Source: Scalesia atractyloides
Taxonomy: Eukaryota > Streptophyta > Magnoliopsida > Asterales > Asteraceae
Assembly (NCBI GenBank): GCA_947069175.1
Contig: CAMTDV010000027.1
Span: 43,723,369 to 43,787,368 of the forward strand
Direction of reading: 5' to 3'
DNA: 64,000 bases
Shown here: one piece after another, positions 32,268-42,000 of the stretch
Numbering within the stretch: position 1 is the first letter of the stretch
Layout: each line of letters begins with the position of its first letter
The notes under the pieces: model-generated
Databases searched by the model: none
Told to the model about the DNA's origin: nothing
The model's input: the letters and a program-made list of their open reading frames with translations, nothing else
Program-made: the position numbers and the translations under genes

Positions 32268-32702
32268 TGTTGGCGCATAATGTCTATTGCCTACGTCTGG
32301 GATATGTTGTTATTGTATATAGGGCTTAGAATGTCAGATTGTAAATGTTATTGTATAGTTTATATGTTTTGTAGCTGACTCGTACGAGTGAGTCACCTGA
32401 TGTCACTCGTACGAGGCAATCACTGGCACGAGTCACATCCTCTGTTACATACTCTCCTGTGCGAGTCATGTCAACCTATAAATAGAGGAGTGTTGTGTCA
32501 AATCTAGTGATCGCGAATTCTGTTGGTGTGGCGAATTGTTTACTTGCGTTGTACTTTTTCACGTCACTCAATATACTCAAAGCATTTAAACAGTAGATCT
32601 CACTTGTTCGTTTGTTAACCTCACTAACAATGAATTCCGCCTCTGTTAGTTGAGTTAGATCAGTCCAGTTGCTCATCGGAGGAGAGCCGATCCCCCCTCA
32701 CA
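32268..32702 (+). repeat. Cop2 3' LTR
   Basis: 435 bp, TGTTGGCGC to CCCTCACA. Two perfect CTCGTACGAG words (32379, 32406) remain. It is shorter than the 5' copy by indels in the palindrome block and near the end. TATAAATA is at 32477. Confidence 0.92.
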
Positions 32703-32707
32703 GCTGG
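32703..32707. other. Target-site duplication GCTGG, right copy (Cop2)
   Basis: It repeats 18316-18320. Cop1 gag resumes immediately. Confidence 0.9.
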
Positions 32708-34520
32708 TTTCGACAAGTCCAAGCTGAGATGTTACAACTGCAAGAATTTGGGCACTTCAAAAGAGATTGTCTGCTTCAAAGCTTTAATGGCCAAGATATC
32801 GAGTCGACTCCAAAACCTTCAAACTTCTTCAGCAACAAGATTGCAGGTATTCCAAAAGGGGTGGTGTCTGCAGACAGTGGTCTGGAAAGCATAGTTAACA
32901 CAACCAAGTTTGAAGTTGTCAAAGGAAAGAATGAAGCTGGAATTTCAAAGTTTAAGGAGAAAGCTCAAGAGGCCAGTTTCAGCACCAAGAAGGAAAAAGA
33001 TCAAGCTCTCGCTGCAGCAATGAAAGTGGAATCCACCAACAAAAAAAGAAGAGAAAAACTTGGTAAACAACATACCCTACGAATTTAAAGTCAAATTGTG
33101 CTCACAACCATGTGTCAACATTTGGCTCATTATAAATCCCTCAATTGTGACCTTATCAAAGAAAAAGAAAGAGTTTTGCAATTTAACAAAGAACTAAAAC
33201 AAAATGAGGCTGCATATCAGAGAAAGTTAAACTCAACTTTAGCTGAAATGCAAACTTTAAAAGAATTTGTTTTCAGAAAAAGATTTCATTATAAATGATT
33301 TATCTGAAAAACTTGAGAAATCTGAAGTTGAAAACACAAATTGCAACTCACTATTGACAAATGGAATGTAAGTAAGAAGGCACTCGATGATATTAAAAAC
33401 TGCCAACGACCAACATATGTTAAAGATTGCATTGGGTACAAAGATAGGCTTGGGAATAAAAGAAGAATCTTTCCGCCTTCTCACAACAACAATTATGCAC
33501 CCATGCCAACTCCTCATCTAGAAAATGATTTAATTGCTCAAAGTGTCGATTGTGAAAATGACAAAAATACTAACATTTCTATAAGCAATGCAGATGCCAT
33601 TGAGCATAAGGAGGATGTGTGCGATGAGGAAAGTGGGGGCACAAAAATAGGGATAGGCTATTTAGGCGACAATTACACTACTGTTAACTGGTTCACCTAG
33701 AATTGTGGTAAAACAAACCAAACTTTTAATCGGCATGAATGTAATAATATAACTAGGACGGATGAATGCATTCAACATAGTCTAAATATTCAGGATGACT
33801 GTAATAGGCGTGTGCCTAAACCTTTGACCAGCAACCATGATAATTTAGTGGTTGAATGCATGGACTTGAAATCTGCTTTTTGTGATGAAAATGTTGTGCT
33901 TAAATCCCCTGTGTTTGTTCCAGAATTGAAAAAAAAAACAGATTCAGAAAGTTCCTTACAGAGAAAATTCCCGAGTTTGTTCTATCATGTACAGGTACAT
34001 CAGATTCTGATAAGGAATCAACACAAGTCAGTAGTAGTGAAGAGTCGAGCACAACAACTTCGGAAAGTGGTGAAGAAACCTTAAATGAAAATCAGGAATC
34101 AAATGATTCAAGTGAAAATCAAGAATCAGCTTCTTCATCAGGTAGTGAGAACAATGAAGATTGCATTAAGGATGAAAGTCATCTTAACAAGAAAATGTAG
34201 AAAATCAGAAGCTCAAGCGTCAATGCATCTTCATCAGAGAACACATCATACAGTTCAAGACACTCGTCACATACATCATCTTTCAACGCATCAGCCTCTA
34301 AAAAGAAAAAGAAACCTTGCATAAAATGTTTTCACTGCGGTTATTTAGGACACAAAGTGAAACATTGCAAAAGGAAAAATTGTCTGAGCCTAAACAAGAT
34401 CTTGTCAATAGCTTCACAGAACAATTTGATAGTTTTAAGAAATCAATAAAAAATTTAGTTAATACAACTTGTTTTTGGAAAAGAAAAGAACATTTGTCAT
34501 TCAAATCATGATAGATTAAA
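32708..34520 (+). pseudogene. Cop1 gag, C-terminal part with two zinc knuckles
   Basis: Gag resumes as FDKSKLRCYNCKNLG, and a one-base frameshift inside the knuckle (32730-32770) leads to the frame with HFKRDC. A long frame to 33088 follows, then coiled-coil frames (LIKEKERVLQFNKELKQNEA at about 33140; 33341-33700). A Ser/Glu/Asn-rich region (34050-34290) comes next. The second CCHC knuckle, CFHCGYLGHKVKHC, is at 34327-34368. Two knuckles separated by coiled coil also characterise related large copia gags. Several stops are present. Confidence 0.75.
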
Positions 34521-34579
34521 CTTGAAGCAAGTCTAGGTTCCGAAAAATAACTAACTTGTATATAATTTTGTTTGTTATT

Positions 34580-34927
34580 GTATAAGAGAATAAATTGCAA
34601 AAATGGCTTCGAATGCAAATGGAATACATATGGCACATGGATAATGGATGCTCAAGGCATATGACCAGATTGAAGGAACTCCTGAAGAACTTTCGATTCA
34701 TCAAGGGCGACTTCATATCATTTGCCGGAGATGACAAGGGAGGGAAGAATGTTGGAATGGGAGACGTCGTATCTGAAGCACTTACATTGGAGAATTTTAA
34801 TTATGTACTAGAATTGTGTTACAATCTCATGAGCGTATCACAAGTCTTCGACAAAGGAATATTGGTGGTGTTCAACGACGTAGAATGCCTATGTCTCAAG
34901 CCCGAATACTCCATTCCTGCCGAATGA
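34580..34927 (+). pseudogene. Cop1 protease
   Basis: The active site reads WHMDNGCSRHMT (34631-34660) with D-N-G where D-S-G is usual. It is followed by LKELLKNFRFIKGDFISFAG and LENFNYVLELCYNLMSVSQV, the expected protease-to-integrase lead. The frame is open to 34927. Nothing of the integrase follows. Confidence 0.78.
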
Positions 34928-35006
34928 TTATGCTCACAGCTCCTCATCAAAACAACAACTACATTCTCAATATGAAAAACACAAATCCAATGAGCATATG
35001 ACGTGT

Positions 35007-35093
35007 CTGATCTTCACAAAAGCCTTTGACAAGACTCGTTTCAACCATTTGGTAACCTGGTTAAAAATGATCAATTTCCTTGATTGGAAATGA
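35007..35093 (+). pseudogene. Cop1 RNase H C-terminal tail
   Basis: LIFTKAFDKTRFNHLVTWLK, then MINFLDWK and a stop. It corresponds to FYTKAFDRTRFKNLLKLNGL at the end of Cop2 pol. It lies about 80 bp after the protease frame, so integrase, RT and most of RNase H were deleted between them. Confidence 0.8.
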
Positions 35094-35129
35094 ACTTTGC
35101 GATTATAACTAGTTGTACATACTCTATCT

Positions 35130-35135
<6 letters not shown>

Positions 35136-35205
<70 letters not shown>
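35136..35205. repeat. (AT)n microsatellite
   Basis: About 70 bp of perfect AT repeat inside Cop1, just after the pol remnant. Confidence 0.95.
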
Positions 35206-35209
<4 letters not shown>

Positions 35210-37165
35210 CGCTTTCCTAAATAAAGAGTATCGATTTTCTGTTTAATTTTAAAATTTTACTTTTAGCAATGGACATTCGAAAATAAAATTTTAGGGGGGA
35301 AGATTTTTCAGAAAATGAGCATTCTTAAAGTTTTGATCCTACAGTTGACACTTGCTTAACAAATGATAGAAAATTGGTCACACTTTGTGTGCTTTTGAAA
35401 CAGAAAAAGAAAAGAAAATCAACATACTGACAAGGAAAATCAGGGTGCCAAGCAACGACGTGTCAGTAGATTCAGCAATAACATCAAGTAAACTTCGATT
35501 AGGCAACAAAAGTTAAGGTTTACACAAGAATTCTGGATACCCACAATGTTGTGCAACTTGCGGATAACACGTTGTGTCATATGGCTCAATGGTCTTAAAT
35601 CTTGCGTTGATAGATTGCCCAAGTCTGAGATTTCAGGTCTTTATATTGACTAATCATTCGGGGATATCATAATTGCTCTTCTTCTGCATCCAGATATGCT
35701 GGCCTAGACATGATTATGAAATCTTTTCAAAAGAGCCAATGTAGCTAAAACCTTACACAGAAGAAGCTCTTATAGAAAGTCATTCAAATGCATAAAATGT
35801 ACCGTCTGTGGTATTTGTCTTAATGCTCGTTAGACATCAGTCTCTTTACTATACGAAAGTACTGACCTGATGATGAGTTGTCTATCGTTGAAAAACGAAA
35901 CGAATGAAGTCCATATACTCACCCGCTACGAGGAATCTTTGTCATACGTTGATCGTTGGGGTATGTCCTGACGTGGGACTCAGGGGCACAACATTCAAAC
36001 AGACTAGCTTGAGTGGGGGCCATTGCAATTTTTGTCAATATTACCACAACATGAAAGCATGTTGAAAGAAGGATGCATGGATAGGAAAAACATACTAACA
36101 GTTTTTCTTGTGCCTTGGTTATTCAAATTTTTTTAGAAATAATAAACTGACAAGTGTTGTCAGTTTGATCTTTTGCAGGAATGTCATGGGGTTTCAAACA
36201 CAAGAATGTTGTGAAAAAGGAGGCCCTCAGTTCGAAAAATGAATTTCGGTGTCCAAATTGCAAAATTCTGATTTTCTTAATAATATTTTAAATTTTTGCA
36301 CTAATTTTAGTTAAAAGGGGCATGTTTTTCAAGAAAGTTTAAGATTTTCGAGCGTATTTGGTTTGGATATCTTAACTTTGAAGAATCCTTCCAATTATGT
36401 AGGGGCGGCATATTTATCTAGCCAGCGCATTTGATAAATATGTAGATATTTTTTTGTAAATATATATTCAAATTTTTTATTTGAACGGTTTCATTCTTCT
36501 CCTCAAATCCTCACATTCAAACAACTAACAAAAGCAATTTCAAAATCTCAAAAGCCGATTACCTTAGCGTCTAATATTGGTATGTTTTTCATGCTTACGA
36601 ATCGATTGTTGAATGCCCATATCACAGAAAACATGTACAGAGCATAGACAGTCAATGGCATTGTTTGAATTTGGTTTCAAGGGTTTTGAAAGGGTTTATG
36701 AAGAAACTTTTGAATCCAGAGGATTTAATTTCAATGGGCGTATCTACGTTGAAGGCAGCGCATTAATCACTGACCAACGGGTAGCGTTTTTAAGTCTTGA
36801 ATGCGAGTTCGAGCACCGGCGTAGTTGACTAATACGCCGGTCATTCAGGGAAGATGAATATCTAAGCTGACTGTTGTCTCAAAACAAAGCTTAAATACGC
36901 GACCTGATACTAGCGTAATTGTCTAAAACAGAATCAAAATCACAAGCATAAATCTTGAGCGTCTTAATTTGTTAGTCGGCTTATATATCCGTGTCACCTC
37001 GTATTTAACCTAATCAACACTATTCCATTCAACGTTTTTAACTCAGTTTGTCAACGTAAATAGTTTTAACTTGAGCGTAATTAACGAGTATACATCGTTT
37101 TTATCTAGAAAACTTATGATTATATAAAATTATGTAAATAGTTTGTAAATACTTTAACCAACTAA
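35206..37165 (+). other. Cop1 spacer between pol remnant and accessory region
   Basis: Non-coding. TTTTAGGGGGGAAG at 35290-35303 is an internal purine tract in the same relative place as in Cop2. The 35630-35990 stretch resembles Cop2 27120-27500. GCGTAATT and CGTATTTA words cluster at 36780-37090. Confidence 0.55.
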
Positions 37166-38755
37166 CCAGCATCTCACTTTGCTTGTTTCCATGTTTTGCC
37201 CAATCAACCATGCAAAATACAACCACTTCCGAAAGACTTTGAAGACGTGGCAGAATGGATAAACTCAAGCAAGATCAATTACGCTGTCCAAGCAGATTCA
37301 ACTAGACATAGCATTCGTATCGATGAATTATGGAAAACACTAAAAGTCACGAATGTCAACGAAGTCAAGAGAATCACGGCAACCGTTCAAAACAAGAAGT
37401 GCAGAGATGGTGTGCGAAAAGCTAGAGAGAGGTAGGAAAAACAAGTTAATGAAGAACATGAAGCTAACGATAAAAATGTGCTACGTGAGAAGCTGAGAGA
37501 GCAGGGAAAGAAAAACAAGGAGCTTCATGCTTATATGACTGAACAAACAAGATTTGTAAGATTTAAACAAGACGACATCTTCGATTATGAGAAGTTTAAG
37601 GTAGAGGAAGATAAACGAAAAGCCAAAGAAGCTGAGAAAAAGAAAAGACGATTAGAATCGTCAGTAAACGTCAACAAAGATGATGAAAGTGAGGAAGAGG
37701 AAGTGGGTCGGGATGAAATGCCGGCATGGTTTGTTGAATGGGGATTAGAGGAAGAGGTTCTGTATGAAACGGAAGACGGTGATGAAGTGACTCCGCAACA
37801 TCCTTAGATGGTTTAAAAAGGAATGAGAGAAGCTTCTAGATTTTTATCTAGTAGTCACTGTTGAAAAGACTGAAGCCACCGACAAGATAATCAGCAAGAA
37901 GTACTACAATTTAAAAGGGATGTTCATTGTGAAGAGACGTGGTGGGGTCATTCAATACTTCAAGAATTGATTAGACATGAGTAGCCTTACTTCGTGGATA
38001 TCCGTGAGCTCGGAAAATTAGATATGATCTTTTGACCAACAGTAGAATCGGTGCTGATTTTGAAAGACTAATCTTAAGAGAATACAATCGCGGTTTATTG
38101 TCTTCAAGCCCCAACACCCTAGCAGAAGGGTTTCGAAGACAACAAAGGAACCCATCACCGCTAAAGTCAAAGTCACATGGGTCGTCGACCCTGCTAAGGT
38201 TGTGACGAGAATTAAGATCCCTCTAGAGATTCGAGTGACGCTCACAAATTTCAAAAAGTGGTTCTATGATGGAAAAAAAAGGTGAAGCGGTCATCAGATC
38301 CAACTCAAATGAAGATAGACGCATTTTGGATTCAATGGATGTCTTCATGTTCTTCTTGTCCGATTTGAATTTTCTTTACGGTCATAAAATTCATGTCGGT
38401 GCTACAAACGAGTACAAGGAAGAAGGCATGTTATTTCAAAGGCCAGTAGAAAGAGAGAGGGAATGAAAGATAGAAATGATGGATATTCTGAACAAAATTG
38501 AAAAATTAAAGGAGAGAGAGGAAACGAAGAAAAGAGAAGTAAAGAGAACAAGAAGCAAAGGTCTCTAGAAAAACAAACAGACCGATCACCCAATCTAGTT
38601 GCATCAGAATCTCTATCTCCGGACTCATCCGCATATGAGGCCACTATGGAGGATCCACCAATCATCAATGAAGCTGTTATAAATCAACCACCACCTAAAC
38701 AGACCGTAGATAAAGCTGCAACAAATCCGGAACAAAAGCTGATGATTTAAGAACG
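37166..38755 (+). pseudogene. Cop1 accessory protein region (post-pol ORF)
   Basis: The N-terminal domain reads DFEDVAEWINSSKINYAVQA and then LWKTLKVTNVNEVKRITATV (37217-37400), without an in-frame ATG. After a stop at 37433 the frame continues as a coiled-coil and acidic segment (REKLREQGKKNKELHAYM; EEEEVGRDEMPAWFVEWGLE) to 37807. Beyond, in shifting frames, is a C-terminal domain: GGVIQYFKN and FVDIRELGKLDMI (37940-38030), FKKWFYDGK (38251-38277) and EAVIRSNSNEDRRILDSMDV. These match YFTYLSDIKS, WDIKELV and KWWHYDSNTGEAVK of Cop2 in order. The middle part is much shorter than in Cop2. Function is unknown. Confidence 0.6.
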
Positions 38756-38771
38756 AACAAGTACGCAACGA

Positions 38772-38785
38772 TCTAGGGGGGATAT
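38772..38785 (+). other. Cop1 polypurine tract
   Basis: CTAGGGGGGATATT immediately precedes the 3' LTR. Confidence 0.75.
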
Positions 38786-39222
38786 TTTTAGAGCTTTTGA
38801 GATCGTTGGTACTTGGTTTTGTTAGGTTTTGGATTGTTTTGTTATGGTTTATAATGTTCTAGAAAGTTCAGGGGTCAAAAGTGGAACATATGAAATAGCC
38901 AGACATGGAGTATTTAAGTTTCTACCGTATTTATTAAATACGCGATAGTCAGTGTGGATATATAGGTGATCAATGGAAAACCCTAGTCCAGGGTTCTTGG
39001 ACAAGTTTTGGTGATTTCTCTTGTGTTGTGATTATTGTTCTTGTGCTAAATCCGAACATCGAGGTGCTTTTAGTGATTATATCTTTTGGGATTCCATATA
39101 CAACACTTGTTGTTTGATCCATACAAGAATCTTCATCTTCATCTTTTGGTTTTTTCTTAACTTTAAAACAATCAAGCAACTAATCTAAACCACTGTGATC
39201 CGAATCTGTTTTCGGACTCACA
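38786..39222 (+). repeat. Cop1 3' LTR
   Basis: 437 bp, aligned with 16325-16772 and ending GGACTCACA. The start base pair appears mutated (TT for TG). The CGTATT and AATACGC inverted pair is kept near 38926-38943. Confidence 0.85.
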
Positions 39223-39227
39223 TCTCC
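39223..39227. other. Target-site duplication TCTCC, right copy (Cop1)
   Basis: It repeats 16320-16324. Confidence 0.8.
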
Positions 39228-39787
39228 TACACCTTATTTAGTTTAATTTTTGTTTGCACCTTATGCGATTTAGTTGGTCGATTTTTTCCTCTTTCTTTAA
39301 TTGGTTTACACTACAACTCCTCTGAACTTTAGTAAAATTATCATTTTGAGTTTTAACAAATGTTATGTTAAATGATTTTTATGGGTTTCTTTTTTTAATA
39401 TCAAAGCTCTACTCGAGTAATTTTTAACTATGTTTCGTCGTGAATCTTGGTAATGTTGTTTTTTAATCAGACAATTGTTTTAAACGTTTTTGAAGTGGTT
39501 CGGTTTTTAAGTCATTTGGATTTTAAACTACCAGGCACTTACCTCTAAATACACAATTGTAACATGTTCTTCATTAACATTTAAACCGACCAGCTGTAAT
39601 GTGCAGCCATGGTGTATATCTTTATATATGTTTAGGTGTAGATGTTTTCCTAATAACTTGGCATCCGTTGTAGTATACAACAATGTATAGTGTGAATGCG
39701 GAGAAGAATGAGAGACAATCAGATTGAGAAGGATAACTATCTAGAATTGAATCATCAAAGGAGAAAGACTTGGAACGAATGAATGTG
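39228..39787. other. Non-coding DNA
   Basis: Unique-looking AT-rich sequence. Nothing is recognised. Confidence 0.4.
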
Positions 39788-40322
39788 TTTATGAAAATGT
39801 ATTAGAAACTAATCAAAAAACAACATGTGAACTACTAAGACGGATTAGAGCTCAATAATGTTAATCCTATTACAGAGAAGGAAAAAGTTATAGACACACC
39901 TCAAAATATATTCCAACAAAGCAAGTAATATGGTCAAGTCTTTTGACTTAGATTTTCTAGGTTGGGTTAGAGATTGAACAACGGACATTGCAATTTATGA
40001 ACTAGTTTCAAGATCCTATTCTGATAAAGCAAGTAATACAATAGACTCTAATCATTTATGAAAATGTATTAGAAACTAATCTAAAAACAACATGTGAACT
40101 ACTAAGATGGATCAGAGCTCAATAACATTAACCCTATTAAAGAGAAGGAATGAAGTTATAGACACACCTCGAAACCTATTCCAACAAAGCAAGTAATATG
40201 ATAAAGTCTTTTGCCTTGGAATTTCTAGGTTGGGTTAGAGATTGAACAACAAACATTGCAATTTATGAACTAGTTTCAAGATCCTATTCCAACAAAGCAA
40301 GTAAATTGATAGACTCTGATCA
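39788..40322. repeat. Two-copy tandem duplication, unit about 267 bp
   Basis: 39788-40054 and 40055-40322 are clearly alike from TTTATGAAAATGTATTAG to ATAGACTCTGATCA, with scattered substitutions. Inside each unit CCAACAAAGCAAGTAAT also recurs. No coding potential is seen. Confidence 0.85.
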
Positions 40323-41530
40323 AGATTAATAGTTTAGAAAACTCTAACTATTTTTGAGATCCTTTTATTAAATTCCTAACCCTAGGTAGCTTATATGTTT
40401 TACCATTTATGTTACCAGATTGTCTATTACTGGTTAAGGTTTCACGACCTAGATTAGTGGATGTCAATATAATCTAGAGATAGAAGAAATCGAATCTAAC
40501 TAGCATACCTCACTAAAAGATGGATTCAACCACGTAAGAAATATTAAACATGTTATCAGACACATCATATGATAAATCATCTTAAACTTTACTAAAATCA
40601 CTTTACATAAAAGAGAAAACGTTCATAAATTTGATCATCCTGAAAATCATTGCATCAGAACAGTTACTACTAGTTTAGCTAAACATGTTGAAAAACAAAA
40701 ACAAATCAAACATACTTGAAATCATGTTATGATAGTAAAGGAAGACAAAAAAAAGCTAAAGAGAAGAACCCACGCGGTAGTCGTCACTAACAGAAAGGTT
40801 AGATCTTCGGTCTTTGATGTTTCCTTGTGTTCTTCAGCTTCAAATCGCCTTGGTTAAGCCTATCTGATCGTCACAACCTTTCTGATTCGTTTTCCTTATG
40901 TTTTTAGCCGTCACGCTCTATTTATAAGGCTTTTTAAGGTTTTCACAACGTAGGTACGACCCGTACTTCATTTACTGAGTACTAGGTTGGAGTTTTATAT
41001 ACATGATTTAATAAAAATAGTTAAACGCATTGGTTAGAAAACATGTACGAACCGATTTAACAAAACACCTCGATTTAACACCTTTGGGCGCTAAATCTGG
41101 TAATACGAACTTGTACCAACGAATATTCCCGACAACCAAACACTTTTCAGTTTCTATTTACTCAACATCGCGCACACAACAACACGATCCAATCGAACAT
41201 GAACACTTGAGAAACGAACCGGGCGAAAATGGTGTATAATGGTGCCAACAGCTCAATGGCATGGGATGGACAACATGACGGGTGGTGTGTGCGGCGAAAT
41301 AGCGACGCGAGAAGGCCGACTATGGCAGTCGGTGACGGTGTGAGGTGGTGTAGAGAAGGGAAACCAATTTTAGGGTTTCAAGTTTCTTTTGTAGAATGGT
41401 TCAATTAAACTGAATCCTTGACCCTCTATTTGTAATCCACCAAAGCATAATCTATCTCTAACATACCCCAATATGTATCTTTAATGGATATGATTTACCT
41501 GATTTAATTATTTAAACATTGAAATAATTC
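40323..41530. other. Non-coding DNA left of Cop5
   Basis: There is a slightly GC-richer patch at 41240-41350 (GGTGGTGTGTGCGGCGAAAT). No reading frame with a recognisable product is seen on either strand. Confidence 0.4.
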
Positions 41531-41733
41531 CAACTACAATAAACATGAGAAAACAAGACTATATAGATCATGTAGAGAACAAGAACATGAAAAATAAGGG
41601 AATGAGACTCCTTCTCATTGATATTAACATCATATACAAATGGCAATATATAGGCATTATGACATTGATACAAACATAAATGTAATATGGGAGTTGGTAA
41701 TGTGGATAGTCACTAATAAATAATATATTTACA
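41531..41733 (-). repeat. Cop5 3' LTR (left copy, end truncated)
   Basis: Aligned with 47252-47454 from CAACTACAATAAACATGAG to TATATTTACA. About 32 bp present at the end of the right copy are missing here. Confidence 0.8.
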
Positions 41734-42000
41734 ACACTCCCCCTTGACTATCCACACATGATAAAAGAAAGGGGTAAATTATTCTTTCAGTATGCTTGGA
41801 GATGCTGCCTCGTTAAAAAACCTTGCCAGGAAAACCCAATGGGATAAAACCTCAACTAAGGGAAAAGAGTACAACGCGTATTGTCTCCCCCTATACTTCT
41901 GGATCAGGTACATTGCCTCGTTAAAACCTTACTAAGAAAACCCAATGAGATATAACTTATTGAAGGGAAAAGAGTGCAACTTCCCTTGTTATAATATGAA
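41734..42000 (-). other. Cop5 polypurine tract and 3' untranslated block
   Basis: The minus strand reads GTCAAGGGGGAGTGT next to the LTR. Upstream are two related blocks, CTCGTTAAAAAACCTTGCC and CTCGTTAAAACCTTACT (plus strand, 41810 and 41919). Each is followed by AAAACCCAATG and GGGAAAAGAGT. This duplicated block is typical of one plant copia group downstream of pol. Confidence 0.7.

Larger units (their letters stand above)
18321..32702 (+). mobile_element. Cop2: Sirevirus-like copia element with accessory ORF, nested in Cop1
   Basis: About 14.4 kb with LTRs of 469 and 435 bp, a tRNA-iMet primer site, gag, protease, integrase, RT, RNase H, a 2.1-kb spacer full of CTCGTACGAG words, a long accessory-protein region, a polypurine tract and GCTGG duplications. 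All pol domains and catalytic residues can be found, but stops and frameshifts break them. A minus-strand copia fragment (Cop3) interrupts its gag. Lineage is inferred from the YMDDIIFGS and DGIFIHQ motifs of the RT, which resemble Sireviruses, and from the ORF after pol. Confidence 0.9.
16325..39222 (+). mobile_element. Cop1: Sirevirus-like Ty1/copia element split by Cop2
   Basis: A plus-strand element with two LTRs of about 440 bp, a tRNA-iMet primer site, a polypurine tract and the duplication TCTCC. Without the inserted Cop2 it is about 8.5 kb. Order: leader with tandem repeats, gag (broken by Cop2 at 18320), protease, a short RNase H tail, a spacer, an accessory-protein region and the 3' LTR. 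Integrase, RT and most of RNase H are missing. Protease coding ends within about 90 bp of the RNase H tail, so a deletion removed the catalytic pol. It is non-autonomous now. Confidence 0.85.

Noticed and set aside
41240..41350. GC-richer patch as a coding exon
   Set aside because: No recognisable protein in any frame and no splice or promoter context.
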